DNA of 64,000 nucleotides from Geothrix limicola (GCF_030268085.1 NZ_BSDE01000003.1:372001-436000), one strand, 5' to 3'; shown: positions 1 to 8,572, counted from the stretch's first letter. Made by a program: numbers and translations. The notes: generated by a model from the letters alone, not told the origin.

Positions 1-123
1 CTCCTGATGGAGCATGGTCTGAACGGGGCCATTTCCATCGTTTTTTGTGCCTAGCCTTAACTGATTTCGATGTTCGTCGAACCTATTTGAAGCGGGACCT
101 CCCAAGCCGTATGACTTTGACCA

Positions 124-1008
124 TCAGACCAATGCGCTTTCACAGCCTTGCCTGAACGGTTTGCTGACTTCAGAAAGCAGGTGGATGGGCTGAGTTAACC
201 GGCCCTCTTTGTGCACGGGTCCTTCGCAGCCCCATGCAAGCCAATCACTCAGGACTTTATTGAAGGTCTCGGGTTGCTCGAGTTCCACCAGGTGTCCAGC
301 ATTGGGGATGACCCTCAGCTGGGAATCAGGGATGGAGTCCGCCAGCGCGGCCGACTCCGTGGGGGGGATGACTCGATCATCCGAACCTGCAATGACGAGA
401 GCAGGCACACGGATCTTGCCGAGCCAGGGGCGCGCATCAGGCCGCTCCGCCATTCCCAGCAGCGCGCCACGCATGCCCTCGGGACTTGCGGATGCCATGA
501 GGGCGCGAACTGAAGTGGCCAAAGGGCCGTTGGCGTTGACCGGGGAAAGCATCCTTGGCGCCAGCTCTTCCATCACCAGGGTGGTCCCAGATCTCTGGAT
601 GGTTTCGGCTGTTTGCCGATGATCATTCATCATCTCGCTGGAATCAAGGCCGGCCTTGGTCCCCACCAGCATCAGTCCGCGGACCCATTTCGGGTGCATT
701 CTCGCGAAGGTGAGCGCGACGAATCCACCCATGGCGTGGCCCGCGAGAATGAGGGGGCCGATGCCGAGCTGCTGCACCAGGTCCCAGACATCCTCAGCAA
801 AGCAGGCCATGGAGACGAGACCACCGGTCGCATGACTTTCACCGAACCCTCGAAGATCTGGTGCGATCACCCGGAGTTTGGATTTGAATGCGTCCACTTG
901 AGGGGACCATGAACCACGATTCAGGGGAAAACCGTGAAGAAAGAGCAACGGGAAGCCCGATCCTTCGTCGGTGTAGGCCATCAGGTTTCCGTTGACGTTC
1001 ATGAACAT
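124..1008 (-). CDS. alpha/beta-hydrolase fold protein lacking the nucleophile Ser
   Basis: A 294-residue alpha/beta-hydrolase fold protein. The start chosen is the ATG preceded by GGAGG with five bases of spacing, seven codons inside the longest frame. The oxyanion HGFP motif, the acid (SDDRVIP) and the histidine (NAGHLVE) are all visible. The nucleophile elbow reads GHAMGG, with Ala92 where the family has Ser. It is clearly paralogous to the hydrolase at 14472-15329, which keeps GHSMGG. By family knowledge an Ala at this place abolishes ester hydrolysis, so the protein may be a binding or regulatory homologue, a non-hydrolytic enzyme, or an inactivated copy. The frame is otherwise intact. 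It stands alone, with a weak sigma-54-like site upstream. Confidence 0.85.
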   Translation of the reverse strand: MFMNVNGNLMAYTDEGSGFPLLFLHGFPLNRGSWSPQVDAFKSKLRVIAPDLRGFGESHATGGLVSMACFAEDVWDLVQQLGIGPLILAGHAMGGFVALTFARMHPKWVRGLMLVGTKAGLDSSEMMNDHRQTAETIQRSGTTLVMEELAPRMLSPVNANGPLATSVRALMASASPEGMRGALLGMAERPDARPWLGKIRVPALVIAGSDDRVIPPTESAALADSIPDSQLRVIPNAGHLVELEQPETFNKVLSDWLAWGCEGPVHKEGRLTQPIHLLSEVSKPFRQGCESALV

Positions 1009-1062
1009 GGGGCCTCCTTCCGCTTTCAATTCAGGGGTATCGCATCGAAGTGAGATTCACCG

Positions 1063-1078
1063 CGCATCTCGCAATCCA
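1063..1078 (-). promoter_or_regulatory. possible sigma-54 promoter, weak match
   Basis: On the minus strand this reads TGGATTGCGAGATGCG. It has the GG and GC doublets ten bases apart and the TGC of the -12 element, but a poor -24 box. It lies about 55 bases before the hydrolase start. It is listed because several better matches occur nearby. Confidence 0.25.
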
Positions 1079-1313
1079 GCTTCTGGATGACAACGGACCA
1101 AGAACGGTGGCGGATTGCATTCACGCTGGGAGGCCACCAGCCACCCTCCGGGGAGCATGGTGACCCCAAGGCTGATGCGATGGATCACTTCTCCTCGTGC
1201 ATGCATCAGGTGACCCCCTCAGTGATAGGTTCTAATGCAGGATTCTGGCCAATACCTAATGGCTTGAACTGCTGCGTTTAAACAAATATCGATCGATGCG
1301 CGCAGGAGTACTT

Positions 1314-1366
1314 TCCATCAAGATGAACGATGCCTCCTTCAGTCCGGAGGGCAAGGCCCACCCATG
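1314..1366 (+). repeat. copy A of a regulator leader (relic)
   Basis: The block starts with TCCATCAAGATGAACGAT, identical over 18 bases to positions 21073-21090. It continues with matching stretches (CTCCTTCA, TCCG, AAGGCC) up to an ATG in the same place as the start of the sigma-54 activator. The following codons give only faint similarity for about 20 residues before diverging. I read it as the remains of a second regulator copy, or a transposed leader. Confidence 0.55.
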
Positions 1367-1464
1367 CTCATCGAGGATCGGGACCTGATGAGACCCAATC
1401 GAGAGCAGATCTCCATCGCCTGCGGCGTAGGATTTTGGCGGAAGAGCAAGCACCGGGCCGACCA

Positions 1465-2823
1465 TCAAGGATCGATCAAGCACTCCTGTGGATGGATGGA
1501 GAATTCACAAATCCATCGACCTTCCCTCGTGCAATATTCTCGCGTCCTCGTGAATCCGAGCTTTTCATAGAAGGCGAGCACGGGAGCATTGCCATCCCGA
1601 TCCGTGGTGAGGCAAACCCCCAAAACGCCGTCCCGCTTCAATCTCGACAGGTATCGCATGATGAGCCGCTTTCCGATACCGGTTCGCTTCTGGTTTGGGA
1701 TCACGGCAAGAGACATCAAGGTCGCCGGGTACGACGCGTGGGCCGCCAAACGAGATGCTCCCAGAGATCTCCACAATCGCGGAATGATCGAGGGCTGCAA
1801 AATGGCCGCCCGCATGGAGGAGAGTCCAAACGTGAGCCATTTCCTCCTGGCGAGCCTTTGATAGAAAGCGCCCAGGTCGGGTACCCCGGCGGCGAAACCA
1901 ATAATCTCATTTTCTGGCGAGGTGGCGACCAAGAACACGGCGCCTGGTTCGCGGGTCACCTCAAGGTAAAGATGGCTCAAAAACCGGCGACCAAGAAACG
2001 TGAGGAAGAAGTTCTGGAAGCTGGCCATGTGCACAGCGACGACACCAGCAATGTCCTTGACCCTGGCATCTCGAATCTCGCTGATTCGATGGAGCCTTCC
2101 GATGGATGGCACAACCCTGTCCTTCTTCGGCGGCACGGGCGGTGATGGCGGGACCGTTTGTGGGGCACTGAGACCTGGAAACAGCGCGTGCATCCATGTC
2201 GGTTGAAAGGGGACAGGTTCCAGCAGCTGGGTCTGGTGATTGAGGGATGCCTTCGTTTCAAGTTCCCTCATGCTCATTTGAATGAAGGATGATCCATCGG
2301 CATTTTGAACAACGGCGGCCTCAAGGTGGACCCAGAATTCAGAACCATCCGACCGGACCAGTCGAACGTCCAATTGCTCCGACGATCCGGGGCCTGAAAG
2401 GTTCTTGTGATGAAGGTAGAAGTCGTCTTGGTCTTCACGGGAGACGAACTTGTTGAAGGGCTGCTGCATGAGGGCCATTCGGGGAACACCCAATCTGGAA
2501 GCAGCAAACAAGTTCACATCTCGAATCACGCCGGATTCACTCAGGGAGAAATACCCGATTGGAGCCGAATGATAAAAATCGAAATACCGCGCGTGGGTTT
2601 CCTCCAAGGCTTTTTGAGCGCTTCTCAGTTCCTCGTTCTGCAACTCCAGCTCGATCTGATGCACCCTGAGTTCATGAACCATTTCCAGGGCCCAGTCAGG
2701 AAGCAGGTTTTCGAGATCAACCGATTGGGGCGGCGTGTGACGTAGCGCCAGTTCCTCGGCAAGCCGACGGAGCTCGAAACCTTGTTCGGATACTTGGATC
2801 GATTTATCCATCGCAGGCCCCAT
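1465..2823 (-). CDS. PAS domain-GNAT acetyltransferase fusion
   Basis: A 452-residue protein. Residues about 45-78 form a short coiled coil. Residues 78-190 are a PAS domain of the type with a YFDFYHSAPIGYF start. A proline-rich linker lies at 205-240, and residues 250-445 are a GNAT N-acetyltransferase. The GNAT part shows the acetyl-CoA loop (QKRTGIGKRL, about 378-387) and the C-terminal NAPVLAFYEKLGF motif. By family, the GNAT domain moves an acetyl group from acetyl-CoA to an amine; the PAS domain probably senses a ligand or redox state and controls it. No membrane segment is seen, so it is likely cytoplasmic. The substrate is unknown. The start is not fixed by a strong ribosome binding site; Met5 is an alternative. 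Confidence 0.8.
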   Translation of the reverse strand: MGPAMDKSIQVSEQGFELRRLAEELALRHTPPQSVDLENLLPDWALEMVHELRVHQIELELQNEELRSAQKALEETHARYFDFYHSAPIGYFSLSESGVIRDVNLFAASRLGVPRMALMQQPFNKFVSREDQDDFYLHHKNLSGPGSSEQLDVRLVRSDGSEFWVHLEAAVVQNADGSSFIQMSMRELETKASLNHQTQLLEPVPFQPTWMHALFPGLSAPQTVPPSPPVPPKKDRVVPSIGRLHRISEIRDARVKDIAGVVAVHMASFQNFFLTFLGRRFLSHLYLEVTREPGAVFLVATSPENEIIGFAAGVPDLGAFYQRLARRKWLTFGLSSMRAAILQPSIIPRLWRSLGASRLAAHASYPATLMSLAVIPNQKRTGIGKRLIMRYLSRLKRDGVLGVCLTTDRDGNAPVLAFYEKLGFTRTREYCTREGRWICEFSIHPQECLIDP

Positions 2824-3054
2824 GCGAATTCATGGGTTCGAAGGCGAATCTCAGAACCCTGCCAAGCTTCGAAAAACTCTTGCTCTTTGTCCCTGCAGGG
2901 TCGAGCCGCAGGACGGCTTGGATTTGAAACAAAACATGGCAGGGCTGCCAGGAAGCATCACGGCCGGGCCTAACTTTTGAATGATTCATACCGCCACACA
3001 TCTTCGTTGATGTCGAGTTTTCGATCATTGGTATGGAATTCAAAATTTGCATCA

Positions 3055-3342
3055 CTAGCCCATGACCACGGTGTATGCCGTTGGCTGACCTTCCTGCATG
3101 ACTTGATAGTGTGTTTCGTCCTGAAGGTGCTTCTTGAATTCCAGATAGGCCCTCGCCTCGAAATCGCCCGTCTCTGGGAGAAGAACGACCCGAACACCTT
3201 TTGGCCCAGGATGGTGCTCCTGGTAGTCCCGGCAGGGACGAGGCGGCACCAGGTGGCTCAAGCATCGATCTTCAAAATCGAACCGGTCCCGGACTTCTAT
3301 TTTCTCAATTTCCTGCCTGTGCTTGGAAACAACGGCGTACAT
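3055..3342 (-). CDS. hypothetical protein, 95 aa
   Basis: I do not recognise a family. The start is an ATG with GAGGAG seven bases upstream, inside a longer frame. The product is charged and has no signal peptide or membrane segment; the middle reads GPKGVRVVLLPETGDFEARAY. A possible sigma-54 element lies about 157 bases upstream. It sits between the PAS-GNAT gene and a small basic protein gene, all on the minus strand. Confidence 0.5.
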   Translation of the reverse strand: MYAVVSKHRQEIEKIEVRDRFDFEDRCLSHLVPPRPCRDYQEHHPGPKGVRVVLLPETGDFEARAYLEFKKHLQDETHYQVMQEGQPTAYTVVMG

Positions 3343-3667
3343 GTGCTCTCCTCGATTCAAACGCAGCCTCGAATGGGAATGTTCGAGACCATCACTCATT
3401 TCGAACGGCTCGGACATCCCGTCGGATGAAGAGACACATGAGCAGAGACTCGTTTCGCTGACCTTTCTTCAGATAGACCCACAATTGCCATGAATTGATG
3501 CAGGTTCTATGCCTCGCTCCTACCGATAGCGATTTGATGATTTACAAAAGAGACCTTGAGGATTCAGCTCGAATCAATCCATCAGCCTGATACAACGATC
3601 CATCAATTTGATATCTGCGAATAACCCTGTGCGAAGGGGCAGCAGCGGGATTCCCAAGCGAAGCAAC
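3343..3667. other. intergenic, one weak sigma-54-like site
   Basis: I see no gene in these 325 bases. On the minus strand, 3499-3514 reads AGGCATAGAACCTGCA, with the GG/GC spacing of a -24/-12 promoter and a good TGCA, directed at the 95-residue protein. The rest is featureless. Confidence 0.3.
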
Positions 3668-3844
3668 CTAGCCTGAGCGATGCCATTTGGCATTGAGGTA
3701 GCCCCACACATCTCTCACATCCATGTAGATCAGGCGGCCCAGGCCTTGATGTTTCCGCCTATCCGAAAGCCGCCGCCTGCGTTCAATCTTTTGAAATAGA
3801 CCTCGAGGTGCTGGGATCTTCGAGTGGTTTCGTCTGTCGGGCAT
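3668..3844 (-). CDS. small basic protein, 58 aa
   Basis: A short frame with a strong ribosome binding site (AAGGAG, seven bases before ATG) and a very good sigma-54-like promoter just upstream. The product is rich in Arg and Lys, with a central ERRRRLSDRRK run, and ends with a more ordered segment (LIYMDVRDVWGYLNAKW). No membrane span or signal is seen. I know of no assigned function. The coincidence of promoter, ribosome site and a clean frame is the reason for calling it real. Confidence 0.6.
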   Translation of the reverse strand: MPDRRNHSKIPAPRGLFQKIERRRRLSDRRKHQGLGRLIYMDVRDVWGYLNAKWHRSG

Positions 3845-3868
3845 GGTGAAGCTCCTTGGTCCGAAGCA

Positions 3869-3884
3869 CGCAAGTAACGCACCA
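3869..3884 (-). promoter_or_regulatory. sigma-54 (-24/-12) promoter, strong match
   Basis: The minus strand reads TGGTGCGTTACTTGCG against the consensus TGGCACG-N4-TTGCW. Only positions 4, 5 and the last base differ. The GC doublet is about 26 bases from the start codon of the 58-residue protein, leaving a short leader that holds its ribosome binding site. Confidence 0.6.
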
Positions 3885-4056
3885 GCGGATGCGGGCGCTG
3901 CATTCTGGTCAGAGATTCACTCCTCGCAGGCATCCTTTCCCGTTCGGACAGGATCCTTCAGTCAATTTGAAGGTTCTTTTCCCTCATTCTGGATGTTCCG
4001 ATTTTCATCCAACGTTGCTCATCGCTTTATTTGTTTTGATTAAGGCGCTTGTGAGT

Positions 4057-4072
4057 TGGTTCGGTTATTGCT
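4057..4072 (+). promoter_or_regulatory. sigma-54 (-24/-12) promoter, strong match
   Basis: It reads TGGTTCGGTTATTGCT: TGG, CG, TTGC and the final T all match the consensus, and only positions 4 and 5 differ. It lies about 115 bases upstream of the kelch lipoprotein start. A near twin, TGGTTCGGATGGTGCT, precedes the small gene at 41812. Confidence 0.6.
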
Positions 4073-4185
4073 CTCTGAGTGGCGTCGCCCGACTGGAGCG
4101 GACCGGTGCTGAGGCGCCGGTATAGCCCCGCTTTCTCCATGACGTGTTCATCCCTTCAACCACCAGGTCATCAGAGGAACGTTCC

Positions 4186-5355
4186 ATGAAGCACACCCGT
4201 GAATGCCCTGAATCCCCACGGTGGATCCGGAATTGGGATCGCGTTTGTCTTGGTCTCTTGGCTTCGTCAATGGTTTTGAATTTCGGGTGTGGTGGGAAAG
4301 CGGAATCGTCTGCGCCCGTTTCCACCCATGGCCCGCCCTCACCGAAGCTGGACAGTTGGACTGGCACAGGGGACATGGGTACAGGCCGAGCGAATCACGC
4401 CGCGACGATGCTTCAAAATGGCCGTGCCATGGTGGTCGGGGGAGATGGCCTATCCGCCAATCTATCCAGCACCGAAGTCTACGATCCCTCGACCGCCACC
4501 TGGACCGCGACGGGAAGCATGGGTGTTGGCCGCAGCCACCCCACCATCAGCCTGCTCAGGAACGGAACCGTCCTGGTCGCGGGCGGCGGAAGTGAGCCCT
4601 CAGGCCTCTCGAGTACTGAAATCTGGGAGCCGGCAACAGGGACATGGACCTTCGCGGGCCCCTTGAAAGCAGCGCGCACACTCCATGCGATGACCCAGTT
4701 GGCCGATGGGAAAGTCCTCGTGGCGGGCGGGCGCGGTGATTCGGGTCCTCTGGCCAGCACGGAGATCTATGATCCCTTTTCAGGCGTTTGGACGCCCTCG
4801 GGCGATATGACCTTTGCACGATCAAGTTTCACGATCACCCTCCTGAGGGATGGGAGGGTGCTTGCGGTGGGCGGCCTTGGGCGTTCCGGTCCATTGATGA
4901 GTGCAGAGATCTACGACCCGGGGACAGGCGCCTGGACCTTTGCCGGAGACACGGGAACAGCTCGAATGGATCACACGGCCACGCTGCTTCCCAATGGGAA
5001 AGTCCTCGTGGCGGGAGGATACGACCTTGAGGTCCTGGCCCTTTCTCAGATCTATGACCCGGCGACCGGCCACTGGACCACCACGGGGAAGTTGACCGTC
5101 GCACGCAGGGGCCACACTGCCACCGCCCTTCCGAATGGGAAGGTTCTGGTCGCTGGAGGGATGGATGCAACGGGTTCGCTGGCAAGCACGGAGACCTACG
5201 ACTTCGCGACGGGCCTATGGACATCCATTGGAAACCTGACATCGGCACGGGGCCGTCACGCCGCCACCTTGATCTCGAATGGCGCGGTCCTCGTGACGGG
5301 TGGGTCGATCGCTGCAGGAACGGCTTCAACCAGTGCGGAAATCCGCCATTTCTAG
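4186..5355 (+). CDS. kelch-repeat lipoprotein
   Basis: A 389-residue exported protein. The chosen ATG follows GAGGAA; it gives a charged N-terminus, a hydrophobic stretch and a Cys in LNFGC, so a lipoprotein is likely although the lipobox is not ideal. The mature part is built of about seven kelch-type units of roughly 47 residues, each with a HAATLLPNGKVLVAGG-like strand followed by STEIYDPATGxWT. By family this folds as a beta-propeller resembling the galactose-oxidase propeller; no catalytic Cys-Tyr centre is evident, so binding at the cell surface is more likely than oxidation. It has its own sigma-54-like promoter. Confidence 0.85.
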   Translation: MKHTRECPESPRWIRNWDRVCLGLLASSMVLNFGCGGKAESSAPVSTHGPPSPKLDSWTGTGDMGTGRANHAATMLQNGRAMVVGGDGLSANLSSTEVYDPSTATWTATGSMGVGRSHPTISLLRNGTVLVAGGGSEPSGLSSTEIWEPATGTWTFAGPLKAARTLHAMTQLADGKVLVAGGRGDSGPLASTEIYDPFSGVWTPSGDMTFARSSFTITLLRDGRVLAVGGLGRSGPLMSAEIYDPGTGAWTFAGDTGTARMDHTATLLPNGKVLVAGGYDLEVLALSQIYDPATGHWTTTGKLTVARRGHTATALPNGKVLVAGGMDATGSLASTETYDFATGLWTSIGNLTSARGRHAATLISNGAVLVTGGSIAAGTASTSAEIRHF

Positions 5356-5532
5356 GAACCCTGTTGTGATCCGCAGCCAGCGTTCTGCAGTGGGCTCGCG
5401 CCCTTGGTTCGAAACATCCCGAGTCTTCACAAAGAAACGCACAGGGTCGAAGCTGCAACCTGCCCGGCCAGATGGCGTCATTCTTCCCCGATCGCATTTC
5501 AACGTCGTGCGCAGGTCATCTCGGAGAATCCC

Positions 5533-5910
5533 ATGGCCAAAGTGAAGGCACCCGACATCAAGTGGCTTCTGAACGCGGAAGAACACGACTATCCAGCGGC
5601 GGATTCTTTCCTTCGCTTGATGTATGAAGACGAAACCGTGGCTGGAATGGTGGCACGCCTGAGAAGCGCCCCCATGGTCGAGTTCAAGGCGAAGGATATT
5701 CTCAGGGCCTCAGAATTGTCCCCCCTTGGAATCAGCAACTCGCATGTGGAGCGAGATAAGAGGCGCATCAAGCAGGGGACGGTCCTTTCCCCCCTGCTTC
5801 TGGTGCGAGATCCGGCCAGGGGAAGGGTCGTGATCGCCGATGGCTATCACAGGCTTTGCGCGATCTACCAGTTTGATGAAGATGCGTGGATTCACTGCAA
5901 AATCATATGA
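5533..5910 (+). CDS. ParB/sulfiredoxin-fold small protein
   Basis: A 125-residue cytoplasmic protein. The start follows CGGAGA with a seven-base gap; the longer frame upstream looks non-coding. The C-terminal half reads LLLVRDPARGRVVIADGYHRLCAIY, the conserved ADGYHR signature of the ParB N-terminal/Srx-like fold. No helix-turn-helix is present, so it is not a partitioning ParB; free-standing proteins of this kind have no assigned role that I know. It stands alone between the kelch gene and minus-strand genes. Confidence 0.65.
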   Translation: MAKVKAPDIKWLLNAEEHDYPAADSFLRLMYEDETVAGMVARLRSAPMVEFKAKDILRASELSPLGISNSHVERDKRRIKQGTVLSPLLLVRDPARGRVVIADGYHRLCAIYQFDEDAWIHCKII

Positions 5911-6132
5911 AGCGAACGACGCGAAAGACTGATTTCCTCGCGCTGTCCCGGAATGCGATTCAGCCAACCGGCTCGGCCATGCATGGCGGAACCCGGTTGG
6001 CCGTATCAGCATCATGATCTCGATCCTGGTCCCGGTGCCTTTCGAACCCAGGCGGATTTGGGCCGTCGCGGGCAGGCAACCACAAGCTGCGAGTACGGCA
6101 GGTAGTGCCAGGTTTGCCAATCGGTTTGTCAT
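5710..6132 (-). CDS. doubtful small secreted protein, possibly broken
   Basis: The start is persuasive: GAGGAGG six bases before an ATG and a signal-like N-terminus (LALPAVLAACGCLPATAQ). The frame then runs antisense through a third of the ParB-fold gene, and its C-terminal part does not look like a natural protein. Either the true gene is shorter and frameshifted near the nested palindrome at 5963-6001, or it is a decayed lipoprotein gene. Only the first 35 residues or so are supported. Confidence 0.2.
   Translation of the reverse strand: MTNRLANLALPAVLAACGCLPATAQIRLGSKGTGTRIEIMMLIRPTGFRHAWPSRLAESHSGTARGNQSFASFASYDFAVNPRIFIKLVDRAKPVIAIGDHDPSPGRISHQKQGGKDRPLLDAPLISLHMRVADSKGGQF
5963..6001. 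repeat. nested palindrome
   Basis: Nine-base arms GCCAACCGG / CCGGTTGGC enclose a 12-base perfect palindrome GCCATGCATGGC centred at almost the same point. It lies about 50 bases downstream of the ParB-fold gene. It lacks a T-run, so it is not a classical intrinsic terminator, though a transcript could fold here. Confidence 0.5.
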
Positions 6133-6309
6133 GAAGGCCTCCTCGACACCCAAGAAGAATGCAGGTGCCGTGCTGACCCATTAACCCCATCCGATGGGCT
6201 CTCTGCGCGTCCCCACCGGTTTCACATTTCGCACCAAGCCATCGAGATGAGGCAGGAGGCGCATCGGATCGATTCCTTTTTTCGCCGCCGGGCTGGAAGG
6301 TCGACGTGT

Positions 6310-7434
6310 TCAGAAAAACAGGGCCTCGCGGGCCTCCACGCAGGCAGCGGCATAGAGGTACATGGATGCGGACCACGTCTGCCACTCTTCGCCTTCCGGG
6401 CTGCCATCCTGCGCGCGGAACCACTCGTTGAAGCCGAAGGCTCCGGAATGATGGATCTGCCCTTTCTTTGAACGCTGCACGAGTGCCGTAAGCGCTAGCA
6501 GCTTCCTCTCGGCCAGGTCGTAGGCTCCGGCTGCCACAAGGGCGGCGATGTAGAACCCGCAGACGAAGGGCCAGACCCCACCGTTGTGGTAGCTGCCCGG
6601 AGGGTTGTAGATCCCATCCCGGGCGTGCCAATCCCAGTCCCCGGGCTGCACAAAGGGGAACAGGCATGGGGGCAGGTCCAAGGCCAATTCGCCCTGTCGC
6701 CGCAAGGCTTCGCATTGGGCCTCGATCCACCCCACCATCTCCCGAGCCCGATCGCCATCCGCCAATCCCGTCAGGATGGCCAGGCTGTTGCCAAGCACGT
6801 CGCAGCGCTCGTTTCGCAGCACCTTGTAGAACCAGAAGGCATAGGTGGGTTGCCCTGGGGTGAGGAACCCACGGCCATCCACCCGGTTGGCAGCCTCGCG
6901 GAAGGCCCCGGCCTGGCGGTTCAAGCCGAGGATGCGCAGGTAACCGTGGACGAGGGCATTGACGTACAGGCCGTGGCCCAGCACCCACTGTTCATCCCGC
7001 CAGTCACTGGTGGGTTGCTGGCCCACCAGATCCCGATCCTCGGTGGTCTGATAGGCCATCCAGGTGAGGGCCTTGGCACCGGCCGCTTCAAGGAAGGCCG
7101 CTTCGCCCGTATGCCGTCGGAACATTCCCAGGACCAGGAGGAACAGGGGTGTGGTGTCGCTGGCGCCGCGGTTTTCGGGATCCTGCACCAGGGATGGAAT
7201 CTGCCCGTGCGGCCCCTGATTCCGGCCGAGGGTTTCCAGCACCTCGCGCAAGGCACCGACGAGTTCTTCCCGTCCCGAGGTGAAAATCCCAAGCGCGGAT
7301 ATGAGCAGATCCCGGGTGTAGGGTTCCGGGTAGCCCCAGCCCGCGGTGCGTGGCAGCCCGTCGAAGGGACCCGATCGGTTGTGCAGCAACACGTCTATCG
7401 CCGCCTGCTTGGTGAGTTGGATGGCGCTTTCCAT
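6310..7434 (-). CDS. amylo-alpha-1,6-glucosidase / GH100-GH63-like glycosidase
   Basis: A 374-residue protein without signal peptide. It has the pattern of the (alpha/alpha)6-barrel glycosidases related to glycogen-debranching and neutral-invertase families: GYPEPYTRDLLISALG near the N-terminus, and GIYNPPGSYHNGGVWPF followed by ASMYLYA near the end. By family it would hydrolyse alpha-glycosidic bonds of an oligosaccharide or glycogen branch, but the exact substrate cannot be read. It starts seven bases after the stop of a GT4 glycosyltransferase gene and so belongs to a three-gene operon with it and a PIG-L deacetylase. Confidence 0.65.
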   Translation of the reverse strand: MESAIQLTKQAAIDVLLHNRSGPFDGLPRTAGWGYPEPYTRDLLISALGIFTSGREELVGALREVLETLGRNQGPHGQIPSLVQDPENRGASDTTPLFLLVLGMFRRHTGEAAFLEAAGAKALTWMAYQTTEDRDLVGQQPTSDWRDEQWVLGHGLYVNALVHGYLRILGLNRQAGAFREAANRVDGRGFLTPGQPTYAFWFYKVLRNERCDVLGNSLAILTGLADGDRAREMVGWIEAQCEALRRQGELALDLPPCLFPFVQPGDWDWHARDGIYNPPGSYHNGGVWPFVCGFYIAALVAAGAYDLAERKLLALTALVQRSKKGQIHHSGAFGFNEWFRAQDGSPEGEEWQTWSASMYLYAAACVEAREALFF

Positions 7435-7441
7435 ATCGCAC

Positions 7442-8572
7442 CTAGGTTCCGCGCAGAATGTCGACCAGGCGCTGCGCCACCCGCCGGTAATCGAAGCGCG
7501 CCACCGCGCGCGTGCGCCCCGCCGCACCCATGCGTTGGCACAAAGGTTGGTCGTTGAGCAGAAGCTTCAGATAGCTCGCGATGTCTGAGACATTCGCCCG
7601 GTAGTCCGATACGCGAGGTTTGCCGAACACCACGCGATGGCCCGGTTCAAAACCAGATTCGGGACCGAGTACCGCCTCCGTGATGCGGATCTCCTCGGCC
7701 ACGCCTGCCAGGAAGGCCGTCTCTCCATGCACCAGCGTGTCGAGCATGGCCATGGCCCGGATCCCGATGACCGGCTTGGCGCAGGCCCCGGCCTCCACCT
7801 GGGGCATGCCGAAACCCTCCAGCCGGGAAGGTGCGGCGTAGATATCGCAGGCCGCCAGGAGGTACGGCATGAGGTTCCGGGAGACCTGATGGGTCTGGAA
7901 ACTCACCCGGTCCCCGATCCCGAGGGACGCGGCCAGTGCCCGATCGAATTCGTTTTGAACCTGCGTCCGCTCCTGTGGCCACACCTTGCAGACGTACCGC
8001 CAGGGTGGAACCTCACCCTGAATGGTCGCCAGGGCTTCCATCACCTCCCGGCCGCCCTTGGAAGCGGCGTCGCCTCCCACCGTCAGGATGAGCCGTTCCT
8101 CGGGGGTCACGCCGAGGGCCTCACGAATGGCCCGTACTTTCGGATCATCCAGGCCCCTCGGAATGAAGGCGTCGGTGTCGCAGCCCACGGGCAAGGTCAC
8201 GGTGTGGTCCCCGCGGATGCCGTCGCGGACGAAGGTCTCCCGCACCCAATCGGAGGTCACCAGGACGAGGGGCAGATGATCCAGAACCTCACGGTAATTG
8301 GCGACGTACCCGTCAGCCAGAATCCATGGAACGGCCCGCATGCCGAAGCGCTGAGGATGAAGGACGATGTCGGGAACATCGCCCCAGAAGCCGATGCCCA
8401 CCACGGCATCCGGCTTGAACCAGCGGTAGTACCACTCCTTCTCGAGATCCGATCGGAGGTTCGCGGCGCAGACCTCCACGCCAATCTCCTGGAGACCCCG
8501 GTACAGGAGGTCGCCCTGGGTCGCCAGGCCGCCCGGGGCGGGGGGATAGCTGTAGAGCACCAGGATCCTCAC
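7442..8572 (-). CDS. GT4-family glycosyltransferase
   Basis: A 376-residue cytoplasmic glycosyltransferase of the GT-B, retaining GT4 type. The N-terminus has the nucleotide-fold glycine loop (YSYPPAPGGLATQG), and the donor-binding E-x7-E motif is in PSRLEGFGMPQVEAG. By family it transfers a sugar from a nucleotide donor. Its start overlaps the stop of the upstream PIG-L gene by four bases (ATGA), and the glycosidase gene follows at seven bases, so the three are translated together. The combination suggests making or trimming a specific glycoside or glycan; the product is unknown. Confidence 0.85.
   Translation of the reverse strand: MRILVLYSYPPAPGGLATQGDLLYRGLQEIGVEVCAANLRSDLEKEWYYRWFKPDAVVGIGFWGDVPDIVLHPQRFGMRAVPWILADGYVANYREVLDHLPLVLVTSDWVRETFVRDGIRGDHTVTLPVGCDTDAFIPRGLDDPKVRAIREALGVTPEERLILTVGGDAASKGGREVMEALATIQGEVPPWRYVCKVWPQERTQVQNEFDRALAASLGIGDRVSFQTHQVSRNLMPYLLAACDIYAAPSRLEGFGMPQVEAGACAKPVIGIRAMAMLDTLVHGETAFLAGVAEEIRITEAVLGPESGFEPGHRVVFGKPRVSDYRANVSDIASYLKLLLNDQPLCQRMGAAGRTRAVARFDYRRVAQRLVDILRGT

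Larger units (their letters stand above)
1009..1464. other. intergenic stretch with relic of a regulator leader
   Basis: No convincing gene is visible in these 456 bases. The stretch holds the weak sigma-54-like site near 1070 and, from 1314, a block that matches the leader and first codons of the sigma-54 activator at 21124. Short frames here lack ribosome binding sites. Confidence 0.5.
3845..4185. other. divergent intergenic region with two sigma-54-like promoters
   Basis: This stretch separates the minus-strand 58-residue gene from the plus-strand kelch lipoprotein. It carries one sigma-54-like site facing each way (3869-3884 and 4057-4072). Short frames inside it have no ribosome binding site. 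Confidence 0.5.

Noticed and set aside
1256-1483. 75-residue minus-strand frame
   Set aside because: It starts at a GTG without a usable ribosome site, overlaps the end of the PAS-GNAT gene and the leader relic, and has no recognisable features.
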